Assembly: GCA_025267735.1 (NCBI GenBank)
Contig: CM046303.1
Span: 41,491,380 to 41,555,379, forward strand
Source of the DNA: Mactra quadrangularis
Lineage: Eukaryota > Mollusca > Bivalvia > Venerida > Mactridae
Reading direction: 5' to 3'
Length of the DNA: 64,000 bases
Position 1 is the stretch's first letter; each line of letters starts with the position of its first letter. Under the pieces are notes generated by a model that was not told the origin of the DNA, searched no databases, and was given only the letters and a program-made list of their open reading frames with translations. Position numbers and translations under genes: made by a program. Shown piece after piece: positions 23,501 to 35,500 of this stretch.

Positions 23501-26500
23501 TTTGGCGTTTATCAGTAACAATTCGGGAAATGGTACCGCGTGACTGGAATTTAGCGTTGTTATTAAAACGAAAGACAGGATTTTTTGCATTCGGAACATC
23601 CTCGGCCATTCGCTACGAATATTCATTCATTAAAAGGTCGAGGTGTTCCGAATGGATTTTTGGACTTAACGGAAACAATGGAATATTTCTACTTGCTGAG
23701 GTGACATTTTGTAATTATTATATTATAATGAGATTAATTATTGTATATACACAATGTACTAGCGATCTAATCACTGTCTAGATCGTGAAACGGTTGCGAT
23801 TTTCCGTGTCACGGTGTAGCCACACCAAGATGGCGGAAAAACAACCATCCAGAAGGTACGTGTCGTTTTTGCATGATAGTTTGAGAAATATTCGGGCCCA
23901 AACGCGTTATAAAGTTTCATTTGATCCGTAAATATATAAACTAAAGGGCAAGTGTACTCACCTGACAAGTCACAAAGGATTTATGTGAATTAAAGCCACC
24001 AAAGTTGACGAATGACCGTCAGTCAAATTTGAACCGAGAGAAGTGTATGACTTTTGATAAAACCGCCGTTAGTACGGCACTTACCGTGTTATAAATACGT
24101 TTGTGGGATAGTGTATATGCATGCAATTATACCTTAAAATTGTACAAGTTCTAATTTATTTTGTTTCGTCAAAACATGCCTACTTTCGGTTTTGTCAAAG
24201 CAACGGTTGAGATATTAGCTCCGGTGAAGATTTTCCGTAAGAAATGACTCGGTGTTGCCATAAAAAGTGGACACGGTGTATACATTTGCGTGAAAGTGAA
24301 CACGGTTCAGACACTCATCCAAAGGCTAAACGCAACCATATCATTTGAAGTAAATCACATTGGCATTATCCTTCGTGTTTTGCTATACAGAAAAGCCCAA
24401 TGTTTTCAATACGTAAATCTTTGCAGGAACAACGCCTAATTATAAATCAGTTAGTATTATTTTATTCCCACTATTCCAGATCGTCACCTTTCGTATTGAT
24501 ACTTAAACACGAAACAGATACTTATAAAAGCCCTTTTGTGATAAGACTAAATTTATATATTTCATAATTTTGTTCTCCCCAGTGTCAAAATGGAAAAAGT
24601 CTATAAATACTACTACTGTCAGTTTTCGAAATCTGATCTCCTAGCATGCATTCATCATTCATTTAGAAACGCATGCCAAATTGCAGATAAAATGAGGATG
24701 AGATGGTTTAAAAAGTATCAACCGGCCGATAAGGCCTTCTGACGATAGACTACAGACTAACACCAAATTTAGAACTGCAAACTGGGGAATATTTCAAAGT
24801 GAATCAACACATATGTACATCCTTTCTAGAAAATAAAAAGTGTCCTTTTGTAAAAGAGGTAGAAAATATACAAGAATCTAAACAAGATATTTCTGTTGAT
24901 ACTGATTTAATTACTTCCCAGTCCAGATTTGAAACGTACAAAACTTCAGCACCAATAAGAGCACTCGGCACTGTAACTTTAGCAGGACTCTCTCAGCAAA
25001 CGTTAATTCCATGTTCGAGGAACTTGATGAACAGTTAGAAGATTTAAATTTGTTTACGATTTGACCAAACCCGTATCTGTGTTTTAACAAATACTGTTAC
25101 GTTTTGCCTTGTCTACATTTCGACAGTATCGCAAATGGTCTGGTCGCATTTCAAACGTTTGAATGAGTGTCCTACCCGTGTTCTATTTAACGCAAATGTA
25201 TACACCGTATCCACTTTTTATGGCAACACCGAGTCATTTCTTACGGAAAATCTTCTCCGGGGCTAATATCTCAACCGTTGCTTAGACAAAACCGAAAGTA
25301 GGCATGTTTTGATATAACAAAATAAATTAGAACTTGTACATTTTTGGAACGATGTTATTTAACATCGTTCCAATGGTAACAAGAAAGTATAAGATTACTC
25401 TTTTCACGCTTCAACAATTTTCAACATAGACAAAGAGGCGTAGTTCAAGCGTGAAACTCATCAACATCTCATTTAAATGTAATACAACACTGGCTTGTGT
25501 TGTCGTTCTTGAAACTCTTCAGGAAAAGGGAGGTTACTCTCAGGATATACAAATCTTGCAATGGAGACGGGACAACTCAACCCGTAGACAACTCAACCCG
25601 TGACAACTGCAATGATTACTTGTTGGGCCTACGATGTTTTTGACTATGCATGTTATATGCGTAGCTTAATTACATCATTCGATAGTAATAAACAATCAAA
25701 AAATAAGTTCAGGACATCGTTCCTCCAGCACTCCAGTTCTTTGATTTTAGTATAGTTTCATGCATACACGCAATCTCACTATCGTATTTACAACACGTTA
25801 AGTGCCGTACTTACGGCGATTTTATCAAAAGTAATACACTCTCTCGGTTCAAATTTGTCACACGGTCATACGTCAACTTTAGTGGCTTTAACTCACATAA
25901 ATCCTTTGTGACATGTCAGATGAGTACACCCGCCCTTTAGTTTATATATTTACGGATCAAATGAAACTTTATAACGCGTTTGGGCCCGAATATTTCTCAA
26001 ACTATCATGCAAAAAACGACACGTACCTTTTGGATGGTTGTTTTTCCGCCATCTTGGTGTGGCTACACCGTGTCACGGAAAATCGCAACCGTTTCACGAT
26101 CTAGACAGTGCTAATAGAGTTTGTTAAGAAAATTGCGTAATAATAACGAATTACGCTCGTTTAAATCGCGGACTAAAATCTGTGCACGTTTTGCTACATC
26201 AAACTATATGGAAGCCGAAAAGACCCTGCCGTAGCAGAATAATGCCCCAATGTGAAATGAGTTACGGAGGGTCTTATATATAGGACTACGATACATTCGG
26301 AACTTCTCGGCCATTCGCTGCGAATAACCTAATCTAATACACAAATATGAGATCTTTAAGGCAATTAGTGATGTTTCAAAATTTACGGACTAAAAACGAA
26401 ACATCACTCAATGCCTAAACGATCATATGAAACGAACCGGCATTGTCGTTTTGTTCAACGACTTTGTTGAGAGCATTTTCTCTTTGTATGCAAGGTCGCC

Positions 26501-29500
26501 TTTGAACAATTACTTTGTTTAATAGTTTTGACAAATTATCTCCCTTTATTAAAATTGAATGTTTTAGTGAATTTTCTTCTTTCTCTGTCATGTTTAGAAT
26601 TGTGATACGTTCTGATAATCTAAAACTGTATAGTATTAAACCTTTTTAACTATTTATTTGGAACTTTAAGGGAAATCCATACCTTTGTTTTATCAATTTA
26701 AAACTAGGTATAGTATTGTGTAACGTCAGCTAAGGATGATATATAAATTACCTCCCTTTTTGAAAATTAACTTGTTTTACCTTCTGGATTGGAAATGGAC
26801 TGTTCTGTAAAATTGACTCGTCCAATAGTATATAAATGCGTGTTGACTTCATTTGGTAGCAGAAAGTTGGTGACTGCTCGTGGAGGTGGTTGGACTGAAA
26901 GATAGTCGCGGGTCTACTGTTTATTTGCCGATGCTTTTCGATCAAGGTGTGTTCTATCCACTGTACTGACAACAGAACATCATTGCGATTTGTATGTTGT
27001 TAAAGTGGAAGCACCTTCTTGCTCGTTGACGTTGGTGGCAGAACCGGATTTTCTGGTTATTTGCCGACGCTTGGCTGGCGGGGTATGAGCTATCTGCTAT
27101 ACTGGCATTCGAACATCATTGCGATTTGTAGTTTGTCTCTAAGGCAGAAGCGCTTTCCTGCACGTCAACGTTGGTGGCAGAACCTTCGGGGTAAAGCGTG
27201 GTTATCCTGGGCTATCCCTTGTATCGTACCCGAGGTTATTTTAGTAGACAGACTGATTTTGTTCCAACGTTTGAGGATTTGTTTCTGCTCCGGGTCGTCC
27301 TTGTGATATAGGAGTGTTTGGACTGTTGGTTCCAAGTAGTAGTCTATGACCCGAGAGAGTGTTTCAAGGTTTTGGTTTTGGTTTAGTGTTAGCTCCGAGT
27401 TGTTTCTGAGACATTGGCTTGTCCGGACTCGGAGTCTGTTGGTTTCAACATACGTTTTATAACCCGAGGTTTTGTTCGGGGTTTTAGTTTTAGTTTTGGT
27501 TTTGCTTCAGTTCCGAGTTGCGTCTGGAACATTGCTTGTCCGGACTCGGGATCTGTTGGTTTCAACATACGTTTTAGAACCCGAGGTTTTGTTCGAAGTT
27601 TTAGTTTTAGTTTTGGTTTTGCTTTAGTTCCGAGCTGTTCCTGAGACATTGGCTTGTCCGGACTCGGAATCTGTTGGTTTCAACATACGTTTTATAACCC
27701 GAGGTTTTGTTCGGGGTTTTTAGTTTTAGTTTTGGTTTTGCTTTAGTTCCGAGTTGTGCCCGGAACATTGGCTTGTCCGGACTCGGGGTCTGTTGGTTTC
27801 AACATACGTTTTATAACCCGAGGTTGTGTTCGGAGTTATAGTTTAAGTTTTGATTTTGCTTTAGTTCCGAGTTGTTCCTGAGACATTTGCTTGTCCGGGC
27901 TCGGGTCTGTTGGTTTCAACTTACGTTTTATAATCCGAGACTGTGTTCGGAGTTTTAGTTTTGGCTTTGCTTTAGTTCCGAGTTGTTCCTGAGACATTGG
28001 CTTGTCCGGGCTCGGGTCTGTTGGTTTCAACTTACGTTTTATAATCCGAGACTGTGTTCGGAGTTTTAGTTTTAGTTTTGGTTTTGCTTTAGTTCCGAGT
28101 TGTTCCTGAGACATTGGCTTGTCCGGACTCGGGGTCTGCTGGTTTCAACATACGTTTTAGAACCCGAGGTTTTGTTCGGGGTTTTAGTTTTGGTTTTGCT
28201 TTAGTTCCGAGTTGTGCCCGGAACATTGGCTTGTCCGGACTCGGGGTCTGTTGGTTTCAACATACGTTTTATAATCCGAGGTTGTGTTCGGAGTTATAGT
28301 TTTGTTAAACGCTTTTGTCTCTGCTCCAGACTGTGTCTGGAACATTAAGTTTGTACATTGTTTTATACTGTAGTTTTATTCTATCGTGTCTATAACTTTT
28401 GTTGTTTCTATTGGTTTTCATTCTGAGGTATTGCCTCAGGAGTGTGTTTTTGTTTTATGCTTTAGTTTAAACAATATTTATTTATCAAATAAGTACATAT
28501 ACAATAGTATAAACATGAAAAAATTGAGGATTGAAGAGATAGCATAGCTAATTTTGAACTTCTCTCCTCAGACATTTTTAAGGAAAGAGATACTTGTGGG
28601 TTTAAAACCGCTTTTTCGATCTTAAAACCACACGTTTCCCTTTGAAATACAAAGTTATTTGTACCGGTTGTAGCTGGTAATATTGTATTAATATATATAG
28701 AAAACAAGAAAAAAAATACATACAAACAAAAACTGGAAAACAGAAAGAAAATAAAAAAAAACATCATGACATGAGAATGGGAAGATATGATGCAGTTAAG
28801 TGCTAAGTGAGTGCAGTAAAGGAGAAAAGACGAGAAAATGTATACAGGTCGGTCAGCTATAGGTGTGATATATTAGAGGACGAGTGGCCAAAACAAATTA
28901 GTCAAATCGTTTCGATTGTTTGATATAACTGTGTACATGCCTAAACAGTTCAATATTTGTCGTCAAATCAAAGGCTTGATCCCCGTTTAAGAGTTGGTGC
29001 ACCGTTACTGGTATGACATTTTGTATGTTTTCAAAAAGTACTAGTCGTTGTTGTTGAAATAACGGACATTCTAGAAAGTAATGCTCGGTGGTTTCTATTT
29101 TGCCGCATGGACAGAAGGGGTTATTTATAATGTTTTTTGAGAAAAGATGTTCTCGAAGATTACTACAGTGTGTTCTTATTCGGGTATGTAATATTGACGT
29201 TGATCTGTCACCAACATAAAAGTATTTCGGAACTGATTGTATTTGATTTAAGGTAGCCAAACCACGTTTAAAGGACGAGAGGGATTGTGGCTCTCTTAGT
29301 TCATTTGGAAGAGCGTTCCATGCTGCTATTGTTGCTGGTATGAAAGATTTTGCATAGAGATTAGTATTACAGAAAACGTTACGAGTTTGTGAAGCATTTC
29401 TCAAGTTGTAAGCAGATGTTTCGGATATCGTATTAGGGATAAGATCTATTAAGTACTGAGGGGCGAGTCCGTGCTTTATTTTAAAAAAATGTATAAGTCT

Positions 29501-32500
29501 ATGATTTTCTCGTCGCTGTTTTAGTGGAATAAAGCCAGTTTCATGGTAAAGTTTATCAATTGAGACTAATTTAGTTGTGCCAGATATGATTCTCAGAGCT
29601 TCTAGTTGGACGTTTTCAAGCAAAGTTTCGTCTTGCATTACGAGATTTGACCATATAACATCACCATATTCAAGCACGGGTCTAATAAATGACAAGTACA
29701 TAATTTCTAGTGACTTACGATCTAATACGAATTTTAATGACCTCATGGCATTTACTCGCTTCCATGCTTTATCTGTTATATTTAGAATATGTTGATGCCA
29801 TGTGCCATCTGAAGCTAGTGTTAGCCCAAGATGTTTATGTGTCGTTACTTCATTTATATTTGTATCATTCATTAGCACAGGGGGATGTAAAGGTTTATTA
29901 TGTTTTCTTGATATGATAAGTGATTCTGTTTTTTGAGGATTAAAAGTAACAAGCCATTTTTCTGCCCAGTTTGAAATTGTTTGAATGTCTGAGTTAAGAG
30001 CTATTGAGGCATTGATTGGATCATCTACAACAACGTAAAGACTGGTATCGTCAGCAAATAGACGTATGGAAGATTGTATATTGTCAACAATGTCATTTAT
30101 ATATATTATAAATAATAATGGCCCCAGTATTGACCCTTGAGGGACACCAGCCTTTAAACGGAGAGGTGTGGATGATTTGCCATTTACAACAACTTGTTGG
30201 AACCTGTCTGTTAAATAATTTTCAAACCAAAGAATGAGTGATCCAGATATACCTTTTAATTTTAGTTTGTGTATGAGACCTTTATGCCAGACTCGATCGA
30301 AAGCTTTGGAAATATCACAGAAAATGGCTCTTACTTCTTTCCCCTGATCCAGCGCTTCACAAAAAGTATGATATAATGCAGTTAGTTGGTTCACAGTGGA
30401 GTCATTTTTTACAAAACCTGATTGCAGAGAAGTTATTGAATTGTTTGAGACAAAGAAATTGAAGATATATTTATGAACTATTTTTTCGAAACATTTGCTT
30501 ACTACAGAAAGGAGAGATATAGGACGGTAATTACTGACTTCACTAGCATCATTTTTCTTAAAAATTGCACATACATTTGCTATTTTCCATTGAGATGGCA
30601 TTTGGCTGATAGAGAGAGAATAGTTAAATAATTTGCATAGTGGTTGACTAATTTCTACATGCAATTCTTTTAGGACTCTACTATTGATGTTGTCTGGCCC
30701 ACAAGCTTTCCCAACAGGTAACGATTTTAAGACTGAGGACACATCTTCATATGTAATATGGATGGAGGACAATTGGGTAGACGCCAGATTGGAATGAATG
30801 TCTGGAAGAACCATGTTGTTATCATTTAGAAGAGTTTGTGACTTGAAATATTGATTAAGTAGGTTTGCTTTATCAACGTCGTCTGAGACATATGTATTAG
30901 TTGTGGTGTCTTTTAGAGGTGGTATGAGTGATTGTTTGTTGTTTTTTGTAGTAAATTGTTTCAGGATTTTCCAAAAATTTTGCTGGGAAGAGTTAGGACA
31001 TCTGAGTTTTTGTGCTAGAGATGCAAAGTGTTGATCTTTTGACTTTCGTATTTCTGAGAGTACACTATTTCTAATAATTCTATAAGTAGCCCAGTCACCT
31101 TCTCGTTGTGATTTCTTAGCTTTGTCATATGCTCGCTTTCGTTTTCTGATTAATTTTCTAGTGTTGTTGTGTATCCATTGTGGCTGTGATTTTCTTATTG
31201 TAACTACTTTATTTGGTATTGTTTGTTTACATAAGGATTCTAGTTTCGAAGTAAAGTTTGCAGCATATTCGTTTATGTTATCACATTCTATTGAGGTCCA
31301 ATCAAAGTCTCGTGTTAGCTGTCGCAGTTGCTCATAATCTCCTTGTTCGAATTTCCAAATTAGTCTCTTAAAAGATTTGTTTGCAGGTTTAGATATATTA
31401 AGAAAACAAAAAACAGGACAATGATATCTGACATTTTGATCAAGAAATGGTTCACCAACTCCTGAGAACGAGACAATATTTCTGTTAGACGTAAATATGA
31501 GATCAATGATAGATGATGAAGATTCTGTGAAATTAGTTGGTTCATTAATAAGCTGATTTAGACCATACTGAGTGGATATTCTAGTAATTTTAGAAAGCAT
31601 GCTTTGTTTTTGTATATCTAAGTTGAAATCTCCAGTAATAATAATATCGGATATGCCAGTATCAAAGGCCAAGCCTATTGATGCTTCGATATCATTAAGC
31701 ACTTCATTATTGGAATTAGGGGGTCTGTAAAATGTTCCAATGAGAATTTTTCTGTTTTTAATGACAACTTCAATCCAAATACATTCAGTGCTTCTAATTT
31801 CTAGGTCTTTTCTACGAAAAGATACAAAATTACTGGAAACATACACTAGAATTCCCCCATATCTATCTTGTCTGTCTTTCCGAAAGGGAGTAGAGAAATT
31901 TTCTATATATAAGTCATCGTCAGAAGTTTCTGGACCTAGCCAAGTTTCAGTAAAAGACAGAATGTCGAAATCACAGAGCTCAGTACTAAGAATATCCTAT
32001 TTAGGTTTGAAACTGGCTACATTGTAATGTACAATAGAAATATTACGAAATATATGATCGCATGATTCATTAATTGGACCAGGATTTGGATGGATGTCGC
32101 CACATTGCAATAAAATAATTGATAACCAGGTGAGTAGTTCGAATGAATGTAGGCGTTTAAGTCCTTTGTGTGAGTATTGAACATTGCAGAAAAGGCCAAC
32201 TCGCAAGCGATATGTCGCTAAATCAACATTCATGTCACACCTAAGGTGTGAGATAAGGTAAGTGCATACCTATAGCAGAACCGACCTGTTAATTGTACAG
32301 AATAGTGAAGAGGGAGTGAAAGAAAGAAGAATAGTGTGGATTTGGTATTGCTTATCGCTTTCATGATAATTGTGAATGTGTTGGTATAGTGGTGTGTGTA
32401 TATAATAAGTGAGTGAGACTTTATTCAAGAGGGATTGTTTTGGTCAATATTGGTCTTCATAATTGGCATAGTTCATAATGTTAGAGCTATTTAATGATCT

Positions 32501-35500
32501 ATATTTACTAGTGTGTAGTAAAAATGAATATCCGAATGTTTAATAATGTTTCAGTTGAATAAAAGTGTATGGAACATTGTTTATGTTATTGTAGGGTTGT
32601 GAGCTATTCAGAGAAGTTGTTTGGCGTTGCTGCTCATACGTGTGTGCAGTGATAGTGATTGCTTTAAATGAGATACAGGTAGAGAACAGAGGTAGAGATA
32701 GGCTGATGGTACACCATATAATTGATAGAAATAAGTAACAAATCTGGAAGTGTCTGTGTCAAACAGATACACATGTATGGCAATACTATAATATAATAAT
32801 AATAAGTACCAAGACACTAAGTTTAGAACAAGTTAATATGGTCATTTAAATACATACGTATAATAATAATTGGACCAAACCTATGGCAAGTTACAAAATT
32901 TGGAAGTACCTGGGTCATACAAATATACTTAAAACCAATATTTTAAGCCTATGTCAAGTTATAAAGTTTGTTAGTCATTACCCAAGGCCTGGGTTATACC
33001 TATTACTTGCATATAGTAATAATTAGTATCGAAACATTTAATATTTAGCAAATTACAAAATATGTAAGTTCTTGGGTCATATAAACACATACGAACAATA
33101 AAAGTTATTACCAAACACAAAGCAGAGAGTAAGTAACAAAGTTTGGAAGTCAAAATACAAAGCTTATAACAAGCTACAAAGTTTGTAATTCATGTCACTA
33201 GGCATAGCCCTAAATACAAATTTAGGAAGTATCTGGGTTATATAAACACATATGAACACCAAATCTAGTACCAAAACGTTAAGATTAGGACAAGTTACAA
33301 GTTTGAACATCAAAACATCAAGCTAAAGGCCTGTTTCATAGTTTTTGTGCTTCCTGGGTCCTACAGACACATAGGTACAATAATACTTAGTACTAGAGGC
33401 ATAAAGCTAGGACAAGTAACAAGGTTTGAATCAAGCGCTTAGCATAAAAAATGTTGCTAAGTTGGAAGTCATAACATTATGCCAAGAGATACAAAGTTAT
33501 GAGGGCCTTTCGTCTTAAGAATACATGTATGCAAATATTCTTATAACCAAATTGATAATATTTAAATACATAGGTACAGTAGAACCCTAAAACAATACGC
33601 AGAGCTTAGAACAAGTTACAGAGTTGGAAATAAAAACACTATGCATAGTTCAGGTTCCAAAGATTTATAGTCTCTGGGACCGTTAGATGTTTGTGTTCAA
33701 TATGCTTATACTAATACAAATGCAAAATCATATTTTGTACCAAAGAGCACATATATAGAAATACAAAGATACAATAAAATCCTGTAAGAAAACACGACTT
33801 AAAACAAGTTACAAAGTTAGAAATCCAAAAGCTAAGCATAGATCAAGTTACAAAGTTTAGAGGTCAGTATGTCATGTAAATACATGTGGGCAATTATTCT
33901 CAGTACCAAAATCACTTATATTTAAATACATAGGTACAGCAGAACTTTGTAACAAAACACAGAGCTTAGAACAAGTTACAGGTTTTGAAACAAAAACACG
34001 AAGAATAGACCAAGTTACTAAGATTTGTAGTTTCTGGGTCAGTTAGATGTTTGTGTACAATATGGTTTTACTAAAACAAATGTAAAGTCATATTTAGTAC
34101 CAAAAAACAAATATATATAAATACAGAGATACAACACAACTTTGTAATAAATCACAGAGCTTAGAACAAGTTACAGGTTTTGAAATAAAAACACGAAGAA
34201 TAGACCAAGTTACTAAGATTTGTAGATTCTGGGACCGTTAGATGTTTGTGTACAATATGGTTATACTAAAACAAATGTAAAATCATATTTAGTACCTAAA
34301 AACAAATTTATATAAATACAGAGATACAACACAACTTTGTAATAAATCACAGAGCTTAGAACAAGTTACAGAGATAGAAGTCCTAGCACTAAGCATAGAT
34401 CAAGTTTTAAAGTGTTGTGGTCACCAGGTCTTAAAGATACATGTGTGCAAGTATTCCTATAACCAAATTGCTAATATTTAAATACATAGATACAGTAGAA
34501 CCCTGCAACAATACACAGAGCTTAGAACAAGTTGCAGAGTTGGAAAAAAGCACTATGCATAGCTCAAGTTACAAAGACTTGTAGTCTCTGGGACCGTTAG
34601 ATGTTTGTGTTCAATATGCTTATACTAATACAAATGTAAAATCATGTTTTGTACCAAAAAGCACATGTATAGAAATACAAAGACACAATAATATCTTGAA
34701 AGAAAACACAGCTTAGAACAAGTTACAAAGTTAGAAATCCAAGCACTAAGCATAGATCAAGTTACAAAGTTTAGAGGTCAATATGTCATGTAAATACATG
34801 TGGGCAATTATTCTCAGTACCAAAATCACTTATATTCAAATACATAGGTACAGCAGAACTTTGTAACAAAACACAGAGCTTAGAACAAGTTACAGGTTTT
34901 GAAATAAAAACACGAAGAATAGACCAAGTTACTAAGATTTGTAGTTTCAGGGACCGTTAGATGTTTGTGTACAATATGGTTATACTAAAACAAATGTAAA
35001 ATCATATTTAGTACCTAAAAACAAATTTATATAAATACAGAGATACAACACAACTTTGTAATAAATCACAGAGCTTAGAACAAGTTACAGAGATAGAAGT
35101 CCTAGCACTAAGCATAGATCATATTTAACCAAATTGCTAATATTTAAATACATAGATACAGTATAACCCTGCAACAATACACAGAGCTTAGAACAAGTTA
35201 CAGAGTTGGAAATAAAAAACACTATGCATAGCTCAGGTTACAAAGATTTGTAGTCTCTGGGTCATAAGAATACATATGTGCTCTTATTTTTAGTACCAAG
35301 CTACTAATACATGTGTTTAGATACATAGGAACAGTAGAACTTTGTAACAATCTATAACATTTTGAGGTCCCTGGGTCTATGAAAACATATCTATAGTAAG
35401 TTAGTACTAAATATATATATTACAGCTAAGCCAACACTTGTATGTAGTATTTTAACAGATATCGAAATGTTCCAAGTTACAGTATTCGAACCGAACACAT

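Larger units (their letters stand above)
28470..32270 (-). mobile_element. LINE (non-LTR) retrotransposon 2, CR1/jockey-like
   Basis: The minus-strand ORF2 (32233-28898) carries endonuclease and reverse transcriptase. A 3' UTR of about 430 bp ends near an AATAAA (28478-28483). It lies antisense in intron c/d of paralog 1. It is full length for ORF2 except for one in-frame stop. No ORF1 was recognised upstream, so a 5' truncation is possible. Confidence 0.85.

Noticed and set aside
23771..26104. Mirrored small ORFs (QMKLYNAFGPEYF type) as paralogous genes
   Set aside because: They lie in the inverted arms of the fold-back element, and the second is frame-shifted relative to the first after a few tens of codons.
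26990..27195. TTGGTGGCAGAACC words as LTR primer-binding sites
   Set aside because: No LTR pair, polypurine tract or gag/pol was found nearby.
27389..28299. Repetitive ORFs over the 117-bp array as protein genes
   Set aside because: Open on both strands because the period is a multiple of three; no flanking gene structure.
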